Shown here one piece after another: positions 8,117 through 17,035 of a stretch of 64,000 nucleotides of DNA. Every line of letters starts with the position of its first letter. The stretch's first letter is position 1. The notes beneath the pieces were generated by a model, which worked only from the letters and a program-made list of their open reading frames with translations, was not told where the DNA came from and made no database searches. A program made the translations under genes and the position numbers. Origin of the DNA: Methylomarinovum tepidoasis (GTDB lineage: Bacteria > Pseudomonadota > Gammaproteobacteria > Methylococcales > Methylothermaceae); assembly GCF_030294985.1 (NCBI RefSeq), contig NZ_AP024718.1, positions 2,357,874-2,421,873 on the forward strand. Reading direction: 5' to 3'.

Positions 8117-9061
8117 ATGGAACACAAAGTCTTCATTCACACCAATCACAAGCAGTGGCTCGGTGCTGTGGTCGCCGCCTACAGCATGAAGCGCAACTCC
8201 CCCAACGCCGACAAGTTCGAGGTGGAGATCATCCATCACAAGGATTATCCCTGGCTCCACCAGCGCGAAGGCCAGGAATATCTGCGCGACGGTCAGAGAC
8301 GGGTCTGGCTCAACGACGATCTGCAGTCCTTCACCCCGCTGCGGTTCATGCCGCCGCAACTGATGAACTATCAGGGCCGCGCGGTGGTGGTCGATCCCGA
8401 CGTGTTCGCCGTCGGCGACGTGTGGGAGCTGCTCAGCCGCGACATGGGCGACGCCGGCATCCTATGCCGTCCCCGCACCGGCAAGAAGGGCAAGGAGGGG
8501 TGCCTGGCCAGCAGCGTGATGCTGCTCGACAACGCCAAGCTGACCCACTGGAAGCCGGAGGAAACCTTCGCCAAGCTGTTCGAGTTCGAGGTCGACTACA
8601 TGGACTGGATCTGCCTCAAACTGGAACCGCGCGAGCTCATCGAGCTGTTCGAGGACGAGTGGAACGACTTCGACCGCCTCACTCCCAAGACCAAGATGCT
8701 CCACACCACCAAGCGCAAGACCCAACCCTGGAAGACCGGTCTGCCGGTGGACTTCCGCCCCGCGGAAAAGAAGAACCTCTGGGGACTGCTGCTGCGCGCC
8801 CGCCGCCACCTATTCGGTGAGTATGCTTTCCTCGGCCACTATAAGCCCCACCCCGATCCCAACATCGAGCGCTATTTCTTCGGCCTGGTGAAAGAATGCC
8901 TGGAAAACGGCCTGGTCACCGAGGATGACATCCGCCGCGAGATGGCGCAGAACCACGTGCGCCACGACGCCTTCGAAGTCCTCGAACGCATCGAGCCGCT
9001 GGCGCCGCCGCCGGGACATCCGCTGGGCTGGGACAGCGCGGCCCAGAAGCAGGCCGCCTAG
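8117..9061 (+). CDS. Putative GT-A fold glycosyltransferase (GT8-like)
   Basis: A 314-residue soluble protein. The N-terminus (KVFIHTNHKQWLGAVVAAYS) followed later by VVVDPDVFAVGDVWEL resembles the nucleotide-sugar domain of GT-A enzymes. There a DxD-type acidic motif binds a metal, and the acceptor loop begins DV(W/L)EL. The C-terminal third is charged and helical. A good ribosome site (GAGGAAA) precedes the ATG at 8117. It converges with the ELM1-family gene, the two stops overlapping by 4 bases in CTAG. I cannot name the donor or acceptor, and the glycosyltransferase call is by pattern only. Confidence 0.5.
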   Translation: MEHKVFIHTNHKQWLGAVVAAYSMKRNSPNADKFEVEIIHHKDYPWLHQREGQEYLRDGQRRVWLNDDLQSFTPLRFMPPQLMNYQGRAVVVDPDVFAVGDVWELLSRDMGDAGILCRPRTGKKGKEGCLASSVMLLDNAKLTHWKPEETFAKLFEFEVDYMDWICLKLEPRELIELFEDEWNDFDRLTPKTKMLHTTKRKTQPWKTGLPVDFRPAEKKNLWGLLLRARRHLFGEYAFLGHYKPHPDPNIERYFFGLVKECLENGLVTEDDIRREMAQNHVRHDAFEVLERIEPLAPPPGHPLGWDSAAQKQAA

Positions 9062-10137
9062 GCCAGCAGGGCTTTCACCCGCGCCGCCGTCCGCGCCAGT
9101 TCGTCCGGCAGCGACGGCGGCGTCCGTCGGAACGTCTCGCCGAGCCAGGCGGCATGACCGCCGTCGATCAGGGCCCGGTGCATGGGGCGGATGTCCCGGC
9201 GCAGGCGCTGCGGCGCCAATCGCAGCGCTAGATCGCTGCGCCAAGCCTTGAGCCGGCGGCGGTGCCACCACGGCAATCGCGGGAGGATGGGGGCATCCGG
9301 GCGCATCGCCCAGCGGCCGTACCCGAAGGGAAAGAGGAACACCGGCCGGCCGCTGGCGCAAGCTTCGGTGATCATGGAGATGCTGTCGCCGGTGACCACG
9401 ACCGCCTCGGCCAGTCCCAGAAAAGCCCGGTAGGGATTGTCGCCCTGGCCGTAGCGGTGAAGCCGCATCGGCACCGTCACGGCCGCCTCGAAGGCGGAAA
9501 CGGCCTCCGCCGACGTGCGGGCGCTGGTGGTCACCAGCAAGGAAGCTCTTTGCGCTGCTGCCAGCTGACTGACCTGACGGGCCAGCTGCCGGGCCGCGGC
9601 GGTATCGAACAGATACGGACCACTGTCGCCCCCCAGCAGCACGGTGACGAACGGCCCCGGCACCTGCAGACGGGGACGCCAGCGCTCGGCCTCCCGCCGC
9701 AGTACCGCCCGATCCAGATCGTACAGCGGCAGGGTGTTGACCAGGACGTTGTCCCGGGCCGGCAGCCGATACTGCGGCGTGGTGACGATGAGATCGAAAC
9801 GGGCCAACGACGCCCAGGGGCGGCCCACATGGACGATCCGCACCGGCTTGCCGGCCTGCTTTTGAATCCACAATGCAACGGCTTCGTTGCGGCGGCCGGC
9901 GGTGAGCACCAGATCGGGCCAGGGCGGAACCAGCAGATCGCTGCGGCGCCGGTCGATGCCCGCCAGCGTGGCCCCAAAGCGCCCCACCAGCAGTTCATAG
10001 GGACGGTAGGCCAGGCGTTTGACCTCGTAAGGCCAGCCCAGAGCCTGCGCCAGGGCCAGAAGCTGGGCGTTGTCCCCGGCCTTGTGGCCGCACAGCAGCC
10101 AGACCCGCGGGAGGGATGGGGTATAATTCTCTACCAT
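9058..10137 (-). CDS. Mitochondrial fission ELM1-family protein (DUF1022)
   Basis: A 359-residue protein matching the bacterial ELM1/COG3660 family by its opening VWLLCGHKAGDNAQLLALAQALG, read as two adjacent blocks, and by the glycosyltransferase-B-like C-terminal half (VVVTGDSISMITEACASGRPVFLFPF in pieces). Bacterial members often sit near envelope polysaccharide genes and are thought to be sugar-nucleotide-dependent, but the activity is not settled. The start at 10137 leaves 18 bases to the divergent ABC substrate-binding gene. The stop overlaps that of the putative glycosyltransferase. Confidence 0.75.
   Translation of the reverse strand: MVENYTPSLPRVWLLCGHKAGDNAQLLALAQALGWPYEVKRLAYRPYELLVGRFGATLAGIDRRRSDLLVPPWPDLVLTAGRRNEAVALWIQKQAGKPVRIVHVGRPWASLARFDLIVTTPQYRLPARDNVLVNTLPLYDLDRAVLRREAERWRPRLQVPGPFVTVLLGGDSGPYLFDTAAARQLARQVSQLAAAQRASLLVTTSARTSAEAVSAFEAAVTVPMRLHRYGQGDNPYRAFLGLAEAVVVTGDSISMITEACASGRPVFLFPFGYGRWAMRPDAPILPRLPWWHRRRLKAWRSDLALRLAPQRLRRDIRPMHRALIDGGHAAWLGETFRRTPPSLPDELARTAARVKALLA
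10122..10127 (+). promoter_or_regulatory. TATAAT -10 box for the PQQ-associated ABC operon
   Basis: A perfect TATAAT lies 34 bases before the ATG at 10156, inside the 5' end of the divergent ELM1 gene. The matching -35 is weak. It would drive the long rightward operon of ABC and rhamnose genes. Confidence 0.45.
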
Positions 10138-10155
10138 TTCACTGGGATTGGATTC

Positions 10156-11322
10156 ATGTTGCGGATCGCCACCCTGCTGCTGGGACTGCTTCTCGCCTGC
10201 GGCGTTCAGGCCGAAGCCGTCGTCCACATCGCCTTCCTCGGCAAGAAACCGGAGGACATCCGCCCCGCCACCGCCAACCTGGAGCCGGTCTATGCCGACG
10301 TCGGCCTCAAGGGGGCGGAACTGGGCATCGAGGACGACAACACCACCGGCCGCTTCACCGGTCAGCGCTTCCGCCTGCTGGGCGCCGTGCTCGGCCGGGG
10401 CGAGGACCCGCAACGGGCGCTCTATTTCCTGCTCAAGGAAGGCTACCGCCACGTCGTCGTCAATCTGCCCGCCGCCGATCTGCTGGCCCTGGCGGACATG
10501 GAGGGGGCAGAAAATATTCTATTGTACAATGCCGGCGCCTACGACGACGCCCTGCGGGGTCGCCAGTGCCGCGCCAACGTCCTCCACACCCTCCCCAGCC
10601 ACGCCATGCGCGCCGACGCCCTGGGGCAGTACCTGAAGAAAAAGCGCTGGGAAGACTGGTTCCTAGTGCCCGGTACCCGTGAGCAGGATCTGCGCTTCGC
10701 CGCCGCCCTCAAACGCACCGCCAGGCGTTTCGGGCTGGAGATCGTCGCCGAGAAGCCCTGGACCTACGGTTTCGACGCCCGCCGCACCGCCCAGTCCCTG
10801 GTGGCCACCTTCACCCAGGGAGTCGATTACGACATCCTGCTGGTGGCCGACGAGGCCGGCCTGTTCGGCGACTATTTCCCCTACCGCACCTGGCTGCCGC
10901 GGCCAGTGGCCGGCACCCAGGGGCTGGTGGCCACCGCCTGGCATCCAGCCCATGAGCAATGGGGCGCGGTGCAGCTGCAGAACCGCTTCCGCGAGCACGC
11001 CGGCCGCTGGATGAAACCGCGCGACTACGCCGCCTGGCTGGCGGTGCGGGCCATCGGCGAGGCCACCACCCGCACCCAAAGCGCCGATTTCGCCAAAATC
11101 CGGGAATTTCTCCTGAGCGACCGGCTGGCGCTTGCCGGCTTCAAGGGGCGGCCGCTATCCTTCCGCAAGTGGAACGGCCAGCTGCGCCAGCCGATCCTGC
11201 TGTCCGGCCCCCGGGCGGTGGTGGCAGTGGCGCCGTTGGAGGGCTTCCTGCATCCGGTCAATGAAATGGACACCCTGGGATACGACGAGCGGGAATCTAG
11301 CTGCCATTTAGTGAGGAATTGA
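10156..11322 (+). CDS. ABC transporter substrate-binding protein, PQQ-dependent alcohol dehydrogenase associated
   Basis: A 388-residue secreted protein. A cleavable signal peptide (MLRIATLLLGLLLACGVQAEA) precedes a periplasmic-binding fold beginning VVHIAFLGKKPEDIRP. The match is to the branched-chain-type binding protein family described as associated with PQQ-dependent catabolism (TIGR03863). The gene order substrate-binding protein, beta-propeller, ATPase, permease is the known arrangement. In characterised species it lies by quinoprotein alcohol dehydrogenases. The ligand is unknown. It is separated from the next gene by only 4 bases. Confidence 0.85.
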   Translation: MLRIATLLLGLLLACGVQAEAVVHIAFLGKKPEDIRPATANLEPVYADVGLKGAELGIEDDNTTGRFTGQRFRLLGAVLGRGEDPQRALYFLLKEGYRHVVVNLPAADLLALADMEGAENILLYNAGAYDDALRGRQCRANVLHTLPSHAMRADALGQYLKKKRWEDWFLVPGTREQDLRFAAALKRTARRFGLEIVAEKPWTYGFDARRTAQSLVATFTQGVDYDILLVADEAGLFGDYFPYRTWLPRPVAGTQGLVATAWHPAHEQWGAVQLQNRFREHAGRWMKPRDYAAWLAVRAIGEATTRTQSADFAKIREFLLSDRLALAGFKGRPLSFRKWNGQLRQPILLSGPRAVVAVAPLEGFLHPVNEMDTLGYDERESSCHLVRN

Positions 11323-11326
11323 TCCC

Positions 11327-12286
11327 ATGCTGCGAATCATGCTCGCCATTCTGTGCATCTCCGCCGCCTTCTTGGCCCACGCCGACACGGTTCTGGTCAC
11401 TCTGGAAAAGGACAACGCCCTGGCGGTGGTGGATGGCGACACACTGGCCTTGAAAAAGACCGTCAAGATCGGCCGCCGGCCGCGCGACATCAAGCTCAGC
11501 CCGGATTTCAGGAAAATCTACGTCGCCACCAGCGACGACGACACCATCCAGGTGCTCGACGCCGAAACCTACAAGGTCATCGGCGATCTTCCCTCGGGCG
11601 AGGACCCGGAAACCTTCGCCATCGCCCCGGACGGCAAACGCATGTACGTCTCCAACGAAGACGACAACCAGGTCACCGTGATCGACCTGGAGACGGCGCA
11701 GGTGGTCAAGACGATCCCCGTGGGAGTGGAGCCGGAAGGCATCGCCGTCAGCCCCGACGGCAAGTGGGTGGTGAGCACCTCGGAAACCACCAACATGGCC
11801 CACTGGATCGACCCCCAAAGCCTGGAAATCATCCACAACACCCTGGTGGACCCGCGCCCACGGGCGGCTACCTTCACCGCCGACTCCAAACAGCTCTGGG
11901 TCACCTCCGAGATCGGCAGCACCCTGACCGTCATCGACACCGAAAGCAAGAAAATCGTCAAGAAAATCCATTTCCAGATCCCCGGCGTCACCCAGGCCCT
12001 GGTGCAACCGGTGGGGGTGATCGTCGATGACCGGCGCCGCTACGGCTATGTGGCCCTGGGGCCGGCCAATCGGGTGGCGGTGATCGACGCCCAGAAGCTG
12101 GAGGTGGTCGATTACCTCATCACCGGCAAGCGGGTCTGGCACCTGGCCTTCTCCAGCGACGGCAAACGGCTGTTCACCACCAACGGCGCCAGCCACGACG
12201 TCACCGTGATCGACACCGGCAGGCTCAAACCGGTCAAGTCGATTCCGGTGGGACAGTGGCCCTGGGGAGTGGCGGTCCGGCCATGA
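11327..12286 (+). CDS. PQQ-dependent catabolism-associated beta-propeller protein
   Basis: A 319-residue exported protein: signal peptide MLRIMLAILCISAAFLAHA, then repeated 40-43-residue YVTN/YNCE-like blades such as VVDGDTLALKKTVKIGRRPR, VLDAETYKVIGDLPSG and VIDLETAQVVKTIPVG. It corresponds to TIGR03866, the conserved partner of the PQQ-associated ABC system. It probably works in the periplasm. The stop overlaps the ATPase start by 4 bases (ATGA). The exact function is not known. Confidence 0.9.
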   Translation: MLRIMLAILCISAAFLAHADTVLVTLEKDNALAVVDGDTLALKKTVKIGRRPRDIKLSPDFRKIYVATSDDDTIQVLDAETYKVIGDLPSGEDPETFAIAPDGKRMYVSNEDDNQVTVIDLETAQVVKTIPVGVEPEGIAVSPDGKWVVSTSETTNMAHWIDPQSLEIIHNTLVDPRPRAATFTADSKQLWVTSEIGSTLTVIDTESKKIVKKIHFQIPGVTQALVQPVGVIVDDRRRYGYVALGPANRVAVIDAQKLEVVDYLITGKRVWHLAFSSDGKRLFTTNGASHDVTVIDTGRLKPVKSIPVGQWPWGVAVRP

Positions 12287-13017
12287 CCACAGCCGCCCTC
12301 GAAGTCGAACACGTCAGCTTCGCCTACGGCCCCAAAAAGGCTCTCGACGACGTCACTTTCAGCGTCGATCCCGGCCGCTGCGCCATCCTGCTGGGGCCCA
12401 ACGGCGCCGGCAAGACCACCCTGTTCAATCTCATCACCCGGCTGTTCGACAGCCCCACAGGCGCCATCCGCATCGCCGGCTACGACAACCGCAGGCAGCC
12501 GTGCCAGGCACTGGCCCACCTGGGGGTGGTGTTCCAGCAGCCGACCCTGGACCTGGATCTGACCGTGGCGCAGAACCTGCGCTATCACGCCGCCCTCCAC
12601 GGTCTGAGCCGGCGGGAGGCCGACCGCCGCATCGCCGCCGAACTGGCGCGGCTGGAGATGACCCAATACCTCAAAACCAAGGTCCGGGCCCTCAGCGGCG
12701 GTTACCGCCGCCGGGTGGAGATCGCCCGCGCCCTGCTCCACCGCCCCACCCTGCTGCTGCTGGACGAACCTACCGTGGGTCTGGACATTCCCAGCCGCAT
12801 GGCGCTGGTCGAGCACGTTCACGGCCTGGCCCGCGAGGGCATGGGAGTGTTGTGGGCCACCCACCTGATCGACGAGGTGGAACCCTCCGACGCCCTGATC
12901 GTGCTGCACCGGGGCGAAGTGCGCGCCACCGGCATCGTCACCGAGGTGATCCGGCGGCTGGAGGTGGCCACCCTGGCTGAGGTGTTCGAGGTGTTGACGG
13001 CGAAGGAGGCGGCCTGA
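12283..13017 (+). CDS. ABC transporter ATP-binding protein, PQQ-dependent alcohol dehydrogenase system
   Basis: A 244-residue ABC ATPase with all motifs intact: Walker A GPNGAGKTT (residues 38-46), Q-loop VVFQQP (around 85), signature LSGGY (137-141), Walker B LLLLDEPT (Asp161, Glu162) and the H-loop histidine in ATHLIDE. The single-ATPase-plus-single-permease arrangement resembles DrrA/NodI exporters and the PedB/PedC-type system (TIGR03864). The start overlaps the beta-propeller stop. Unlike the rest of the operon, it is separated from its permease by about 160 bases holding a palindromic element. Confidence 0.92.
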   Translation: MTTAALEVEHVSFAYGPKKALDDVTFSVDPGRCAILLGPNGAGKTTLFNLITRLFDSPTGAIRIAGYDNRRQPCQALAHLGVVFQQPTLDLDLTVAQNLRYHAALHGLSRREADRRIAAELARLEMTQYLKTKVRALSGGYRRRVEIARALLHRPTLLLLDEPTVGLDIPSRMALVEHVHGLAREGMGVLWATHLIDEVEPSDALIVLHRGEVRATGIVTEVIRRLEVATLAEVFEVLTAKEAA

Positions 13018-13037
13018 TGGTGTCATGCCGGTATCAT

Positions 13038-13147
13038 GAAGGCCTGGGCCGACGACCTCAGGGGCCGCCGTGAACCCTTCCCTGGGGGCTCGGTACCCGG
13101 CCGTCCGGGCCGGGTACGCCCCTGGAGCCGTCGTCCCAGCCCTTCCC
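13038..13147. repeat. Palindromic intergenic element between ABC ATPase and permease
   Basis: The 159-base gap holds a perfect 10-base stem, GTACCCGGCC (13093-13102) and GGCCGGGTAC (13108-13117), around a 5-base loop. Outer arms of about 27 bases are imperfectly complementary: the left starts AAGGCCTGGG, and the right reads as its near-complement ending CCCAGCCCTT. A short direct repeat CCCTTCCCTG occurs on both sides. No start codon with a sensible protein lies here. The architecture looks like a small dispersed palindromic repeat (REP/MITE-like) inserted in the operon. It could act as an RNA hairpin that separates ATPase and permease expression. Confidence 0.55.
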
Positions 13148-13176
13148 TGAGAGGCAACAAGAGAAATCGAGATAAT

Positions 13177-13977
13177 ATGCGTCTGCTCCATTACCTGCGG
13201 GCCCTGAACGCCATCGTCGGCCGCGAGTTGCTGCGTTTCCTGCACCAGCGCGGCCGCTTCGTCGCCGCTCTGGTGCGCCCCCTGGTGTGGCTGTTCATCT
13301 TCGCCGCCGGCTTCCGTTCCACCTTGGGGATCGCCGTCACCCCGCCTTACCAGACCTACATCCTCTACGAGGAATACATCACCCCCGGACTGGTGGGGAT
13401 GATCCTGCTGTTCAACGGTATGCAAAGCTCCCTGTCGATGGTGTACGACCGCGAGATGGGCAGCATGCGCATCCTGCTGGTGGCCCCGCTGCCACGCTGG
13501 TATCTGCTGTCGAGCAAGCTGCTGGCCAGCACCTGCGTCTCCATCCTGCAGGTGTACGTGTTTCTGGCCATCGCCTATCTTTACGACATCCAGCCGCCGC
13601 CGGTCGGTTATCTGGCAGTGCTGCCGGCCCTGGTGCTGGTGGGCCTGATGCTGGGGGCGCTGGGGATGTTCCTGTCGTCGTTCATCAAACAGCTGGAGAA
13701 CTTCGCCGGGGTGATGAACTTCGTCATCTTCCCCATGTTCTTCCTCTCCACCGCCCTCTATCCCCTGTGGCGGCTACAGGAATCCAGCCCGCTTCTGGCC
13801 ACCCTGGCCCGCTACAATCCCTTCTCCCAGGGGGTGGAGCTGATCCGCTTCGCCCTCTACGGCCAGTTCAACCGCTATGCCTTCCTCTATACTTTGGTTA
13901 CCATGTTCGTTTTCCTGGCCCTGGCCATCTGGGGCTACAACCCGTCCAAAGGACTCATGACCCGGAGAGGCAGATGA
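13177..13977 (+). CDS. ABC transporter permease, PQQ-dependent alcohol dehydrogenase system
   Basis: A 266-residue ABC-2 type permease with six hydrophobic segments and the usual [24 protein letters not shown] loop preceding [15 protein letters not shown]. It is the membrane partner of the ATPase at 12283-13017 and resembles PedC-type permeases (TIGR03861). The start at 13177 is chosen because it opens the conserved protein. A longer in-frame reading would begin inside the palindromic element at 13036 and adds low-complexity sequence. The stop overlaps rfbB (ATGA), so rhamnose synthesis is translationally tied to this transporter. Confidence 0.88.
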   Translation: MRLLHYLRALNAIVGRELLRFLHQRGRFVAALVRPLVWLFIFAAGFRSTLGIAVTPPYQTYILYEEYITPGLVGMILLFNGMQSSLSMVYDREMGSMRILLVAPLPRWYLLSSKLLASTCVSILQVYVFLAIAYLYDIQPPPVGYLAVLPALVLVGLMLGALGMFLSSFIKQLENFAGVMNFVIFPMFFLSTALYPLWRLQESSPLLATLARYNPFSQGVELIRFALYGQFNRYAFLYTLVTMFVFLALAIWGYNPSKGLMTRRGR

Positions 13978-15032
13978 CCCGACCCACCTGGCTGGTGACC
14001 GGCGGCGCTGGTTTCATCGGTGCCAACTTCGTCTTGAAGCAGATCCGCGAGCGCCGCGCCCGCATCGTCAACCTCGACGCCCTCACCTACGCCGGCAACC
14101 TCGACACCCTGGCACCGGTGATGGACGACCCCGACCACGTCTTCGTCCACGGTTCCATCGGCGACCGGGAATTGGTCCGCAGGCTGCTGGCCGAGCACCG
14201 CCCCCAGGCGATCGTCAACTTCGCCGCCGAAAGCCACGTGGACCGCTCCATCGATTCCCCCGGCGATTTCATCCACACCAACGTGGTCGGCACCTTCGAG
14301 CTGCTGGAGGCGGCCCGCGGCTACTGGCGGGAACTTCAGGCCGCCGAACGGGAGGCCTTTCGCTTTCTGCACGTCTCCACCGACGAGGTCTACGGCTCCC
14401 TGGGAGAGACCGGCAAGTTCACCGAGGAGACCCCCTACCGTCCCAACTCCCCCTATTCGGCCTCCAAGGCTGGTTCCGATCACCTGGTGCGGGCCTACCA
14501 CCACACCTACGGCCTGCCGACCCTGACCACCAACTGCTCCAACAACTACGGTCCCTACCAGTTTCCGGAAAAGCTGATCCCGCTGATGATCCTCAACGCC
14601 CTCGAAGGAAAGCCTCTGCCGGTATACGGCCGGGGGCTCAACGTGCGCGACTGGCTCTACGTGGAGGATCACTGCCGCGCCATCGAGCGGGTGCTGGCCG
14701 CCGGCAGCCCCGGTGAGGTGTACAACATCGGCGGCAACAACGAGAAGAAGAATATCGAAGTGGTCCAGACCCTCTGCCGCATCCTCGACCGGTTGCATCC
14801 GGAAGGCGCTCCTCACGAGCGCCTCGTCACCTTCGTCGCCGACCGCCCCGGCCACGACCTGCGCTACGCCATCGACGCTTCCAAAATCAAGCGGGAGCTG
14901 GGCTGGAGCCCGCGGGAAACCTTCGACAGCGGCATCGAGAAGACGGTGCGCTGGTACTTGGCCAACCGCGACTGGTGCCGGCGGGTCACCGACGGCAGCT
15001 ACCGCCGCGAACGCCTGGGGGTGGCGGTATGA
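13974..15032 (+). CDS. rfbB: dTDP-glucose 4,6-dehydratase
   Basis: RfbB (RmlB) converts dTDP-glucose to dTDP-4-keto-6-deoxyglucose, the second step of dTDP-L-rhamnose synthesis. The 352-residue short-chain dehydrogenase-like enzyme has the NAD-binding [10 protein letters not shown] near the N-terminus, the catalytic STDEVYG and the YSASK tyrosine/lysine motif. The ATG overlaps the ABC permease stop, and the stop overlaps rfbA (ATGA). A long in-frame upstream extension reads through the permease in another frame and is not real. Confidence 0.97.
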   Translation: MTRPTWLVTGGAGFIGANFVLKQIRERRARIVNLDALTYAGNLDTLAPVMDDPDHVFVHGSIGDRELVRRLLAEHRPQAIVNFAAESHVDRSIDSPGDFIHTNVVGTFELLEAARGYWRELQAAEREAFRFLHVSTDEVYGSLGETGKFTEETPYRPNSPYSASKAGSDHLVRAYHHTYGLPTLTTNCSNNYGPYQFPEKLIPLMILNALEGKPLPVYGRGLNVRDWLYVEDHCRAIERVLAAGSPGEVYNIGGNNEKKNIEVVQTLCRILDRLHPEGAPHERLVTFVADRPGHDLRYAIDASKIKRELGWSPRETFDSGIEKTVRWYLANRDWCRRVTDGSYRRERLGVAV

Positions 15033-15910
15033 CGCGCCGGGGCATCATCCTCGCCGGCGGCAGCGGCACCCGCCTCCATCCCCTCACCTACGCCGTCAGC
15101 AAGCAACTGCTGCCGGTGTACGACAAGCCGATGATCTACTACCCCCTCGGCACCCTGATGCTGGCAGGCATCCGCGACATCCTGGTCATCACCACCCCCC
15201 ACGACGCCCCCCTGTTCCAGCGCCTGCTCGGCGACGGCACCCAGTGGGGGATCGATCTGCGTTATGCGGTCCAGCCCAAACCGGAGGGGCTGGCTCAGGC
15301 CTTTGTCATCGGCGAGGACTTCGTCGCCGGCGATCCCTGCTGTCTGGTGCTGGGAGACAACATCTTCTACGGCCACGGCCTCACCGACATACTCCAGCGC
15401 GCCAGCGAACGCACCGAGGGAGCCACCGTGTTCGGCTACTGGGTCAAGGACCCCGAACGCTACGGGGTGGCGGAATTCGACGACGCTGGCCGGGTGATCG
15501 GCCTGGAGGAAAAGCCCGCCCGCCCCCGCTCCCACTGGGCGGTCACCGGCATCTACTTCTACGACGGCCAGGTGTGCGAGCTGGCCAAATCCCTCGAACC
15601 CTCGGCCCGGGGCGAGCTGGAGATCACCGACCTCAATCGCCGCTATCTGCAGCAAGGACGACTGCGCCTGGAACGCCTCGGCCGCGGCATCGCCTGGCTC
15701 GACACCGGCACCCACGAGTCACTGATGCAGGCCTCCCAGTTCATCCAGACCATCGAGGAACGCCAGGGGCTCAAGGTCTGCTGCCCGGAGGAAATCGCCT
15801 ACGCCCAGGGCTGGATCGACGCCGGACAGTTACTCCGGCAGGCGGAGAAACTCAACAAGAACGAATACGGCGCTTATCTGCACCGCATTCTGGAACAGGA
15901 ACTTCCGTAA
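15029..15910 (+). CDS. rfbA: Glucose-1-phosphate thymidylyltransferase
   Basis: RfbA (RmlA) makes dTDP-glucose from glucose-1-phosphate and dTTP, the first and feedback-regulated step of the rhamnose pathway. The 293-residue length is standard. The nucleotide-binding [11 protein letters not shown], the following [15 protein letters not shown] and LGDNIFYG, and the acidic [10 protein letters not shown] are all present. Translationally coupled to rfbB. Downstream, instead of rfbC directly, come two small foreign-looking genes. Confidence 0.97.
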   Translation: MTRRGIILAGGSGTRLHPLTYAVSKQLLPVYDKPMIYYPLGTLMLAGIRDILVITTPHDAPLFQRLLGDGTQWGIDLRYAVQPKPEGLAQAFVIGEDFVAGDPCCLVLGDNIFYGHGLTDILQRASERTEGATVFGYWVKDPERYGVAEFDDAGRVIGLEEKPARPRSHWAVTGIYFYDGQVCELAKSLEPSARGELEITDLNRRYLQQGRLRLERLGRGIAWLDTGTHESLMQASQFIQTIEERQGLKVCCPEEIAYAQGWIDAGQLLRQAEKLNKNEYGAYLHRILEQELP

Positions 15911-15939
15911 CGCTGCAAGCAAAAATTCGAGAAGCATTG

Positions 15940-16200
15940 ATGCCTGAAATCAGCCGATTCTTTGGTATCGTTATCGCCATGTTCTATGACGATCATGCCC
16001 CACCTCATTTCCATGTCCGTTACGGAAATCAGAAAGCAATCGTCGGTATCGAACCGCTTGGGCTGCTGGAAGGCAAATTGTCTCCCCGCGTCCTCAGTCT
16101 GGTCATGGAATGGGCTGCCAGACACCAATCGGAGCTGATGGACAATTGGCAACGGGCGGAGCGCTATGCCCCTTTGAAACCGATACCACCATTGGAGTAA
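15940..16200 (+). CDS. DUF4160 family protein
   Basis: An 86-residue protein with the family hallmarks: MPEISRFFGIVIAMFYDDH followed by HAPPHFHVRYG, then SPRVLSLVMEWAARHQSELMDNW. DUF4160 genes usually travel with a DUF2442 gene, as here, and the pair is widely suspected to be a toxin-antitoxin-like module. That function is not demonstrated. The base composition is visibly more A/T-rich than the flanking rfb genes, and it is the only break in the overlapping rfb run, which suggests acquisition. Confidence 0.85.
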   Translation: MPEISRFFGIVIAMFYDDHAPPHFHVRYGNQKAIVGIEPLGLLEGKLSPRVLSLVMEWAARHQSELMDNWQRAERYAPLKPIPPLE

Positions 16201-16202
16201 CT

Positions 16203-16481
16203 ATGCTCGTCGATCTCGTTGAAGCCCGTCCGCTTGGCAACCACCATGTCTATTTGCGCTTCGAGGATGGTCTTGAAGGCGCGCTGGATTTGGGAGCACA
16301 TCTTTCTTTCCGCGGCATCTTCGCGCCTCTGCGCGACCCTGAACGCTTCCGAACCCTTCGGGTGGACCCAAGCTTGGGTACGATCTGTTGGCCCAACGGC
16401 GCCGATGTCGCCCCGGAAGCGCTTTATTCCTGGCTTAAAAAAACCTTAGAACACGAAAAAACCCAACCCGCATCCGCATGA
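16203..16481 (+). CDS. DUF2442 family protein
   Basis: A 92-residue protein starting 2 bases after the DUF4160 stop. The body matches DUF2442 in LVDLVEARPLGNHHVYLRFEDG and in the later GTICWPNGADVAPEALY, each read in parts. It is the presumed antitoxin-like or DNA-binding partner of DUF4160, by genomic association only. Its stop overlaps the rfbC start by 4 bases, so the pair has become part of the rhamnose operon and rfbC translation may depend on it. Confidence 0.85.
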   Translation: MLVDLVEARPLGNHHVYLRFEDGLEGALDLGAHLSFRGIFAPLRDPERFRTLRVDPSLGTICWPNGADVAPEALYSWLKKTLEHEKTQPASA

Positions 16482-17035
16482 AAGTCAGCGAAACCAAACT
16501 CCCCGGCGTGCTGCTGATCGAACCGGACGTCTTCGGCGACCGGCGCGGTTTCTTCATGGAAACCTGGAACCGGCGCCGCTATGCCGAGGCCGGTCTGGAC
16601 CTGGACTTCGTCCAGGACAACCTGTCCCTGTCACGCCAGGGGATCCTGCGCGGGCTCCATTACCAGTGGCCCCAGCCCCAGGGCAAGCTGGTGCAGGTGC
16701 TCAAGGGGGCGGTGTTCGACGTCGCCGTGGACATCCGCAAAGGCTCGCCCACCTTCGGCCAGTGGGTGGGGTACGAACTGTCGGCGGACAACCACCGCCA
16801 GCTCTACGTCCCCGAGGGCTTCGCCCACGGCTTCTGCGTTCTGAGCGAGGAAGCCCTGTTCGCCTACAAGTGCACCGACTTCTACAACCCGGCCACCGAG
16901 CACAGCCTGCTGTGGAACGACCCGGACATCGGCATCGACTGGCCGGTGACCGAACCCCTGCTGTCGGACAAGGACCGCCGGGGATCGCGTCTGCGTGACA
17001 TCGCGGCAACCGACCTGCCCGGCTATCGGCCATGA
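16478..17035 (+). CDS. rfbC: dTDP-4-dehydrorhamnose 3,5-epimerase
   Basis: RfbC (RmlC) epimerises dTDP-4-keto-6-deoxyglucose at C3 and C5. The 185-residue cupin shows RGLHYQWPQPQGKLVQV with the catalytic histidine, DVAVDIRKGSPTFG and PEGFAHGF, all diagnostic. It is placed between DUF2442 and rfbD with 4-base overlaps on both sides. Confidence 0.96.
   Translation: MKVSETKLPGVLLIEPDVFGDRRGFFMETWNRRRYAEAGLDLDFVQDNLSLSRQGILRGLHYQWPQPQGKLVQVLKGAVFDVAVDIRKGSPTFGQWVGYELSADNHRQLYVPEGFAHGFCVLSEEALFAYKCTDFYNPATEHSLLWNDPDIGIDWPVTEPLLSDKDRRGSRLRDIAATDLPGYRP

Noticed and set aside
9262..10155. Plus-strand in-frame extension ahead of the ABC substrate-binding gene
   Set aside because: It is antisense to the ELM1-family gene, and the signal peptide begins at 10156.
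13287..13973. Long in-frame extension of rfbB upstream
   Set aside because: It overlaps the ABC permease in another frame; the dehydratase begins at its dinucleotide-binding motif from 13974.
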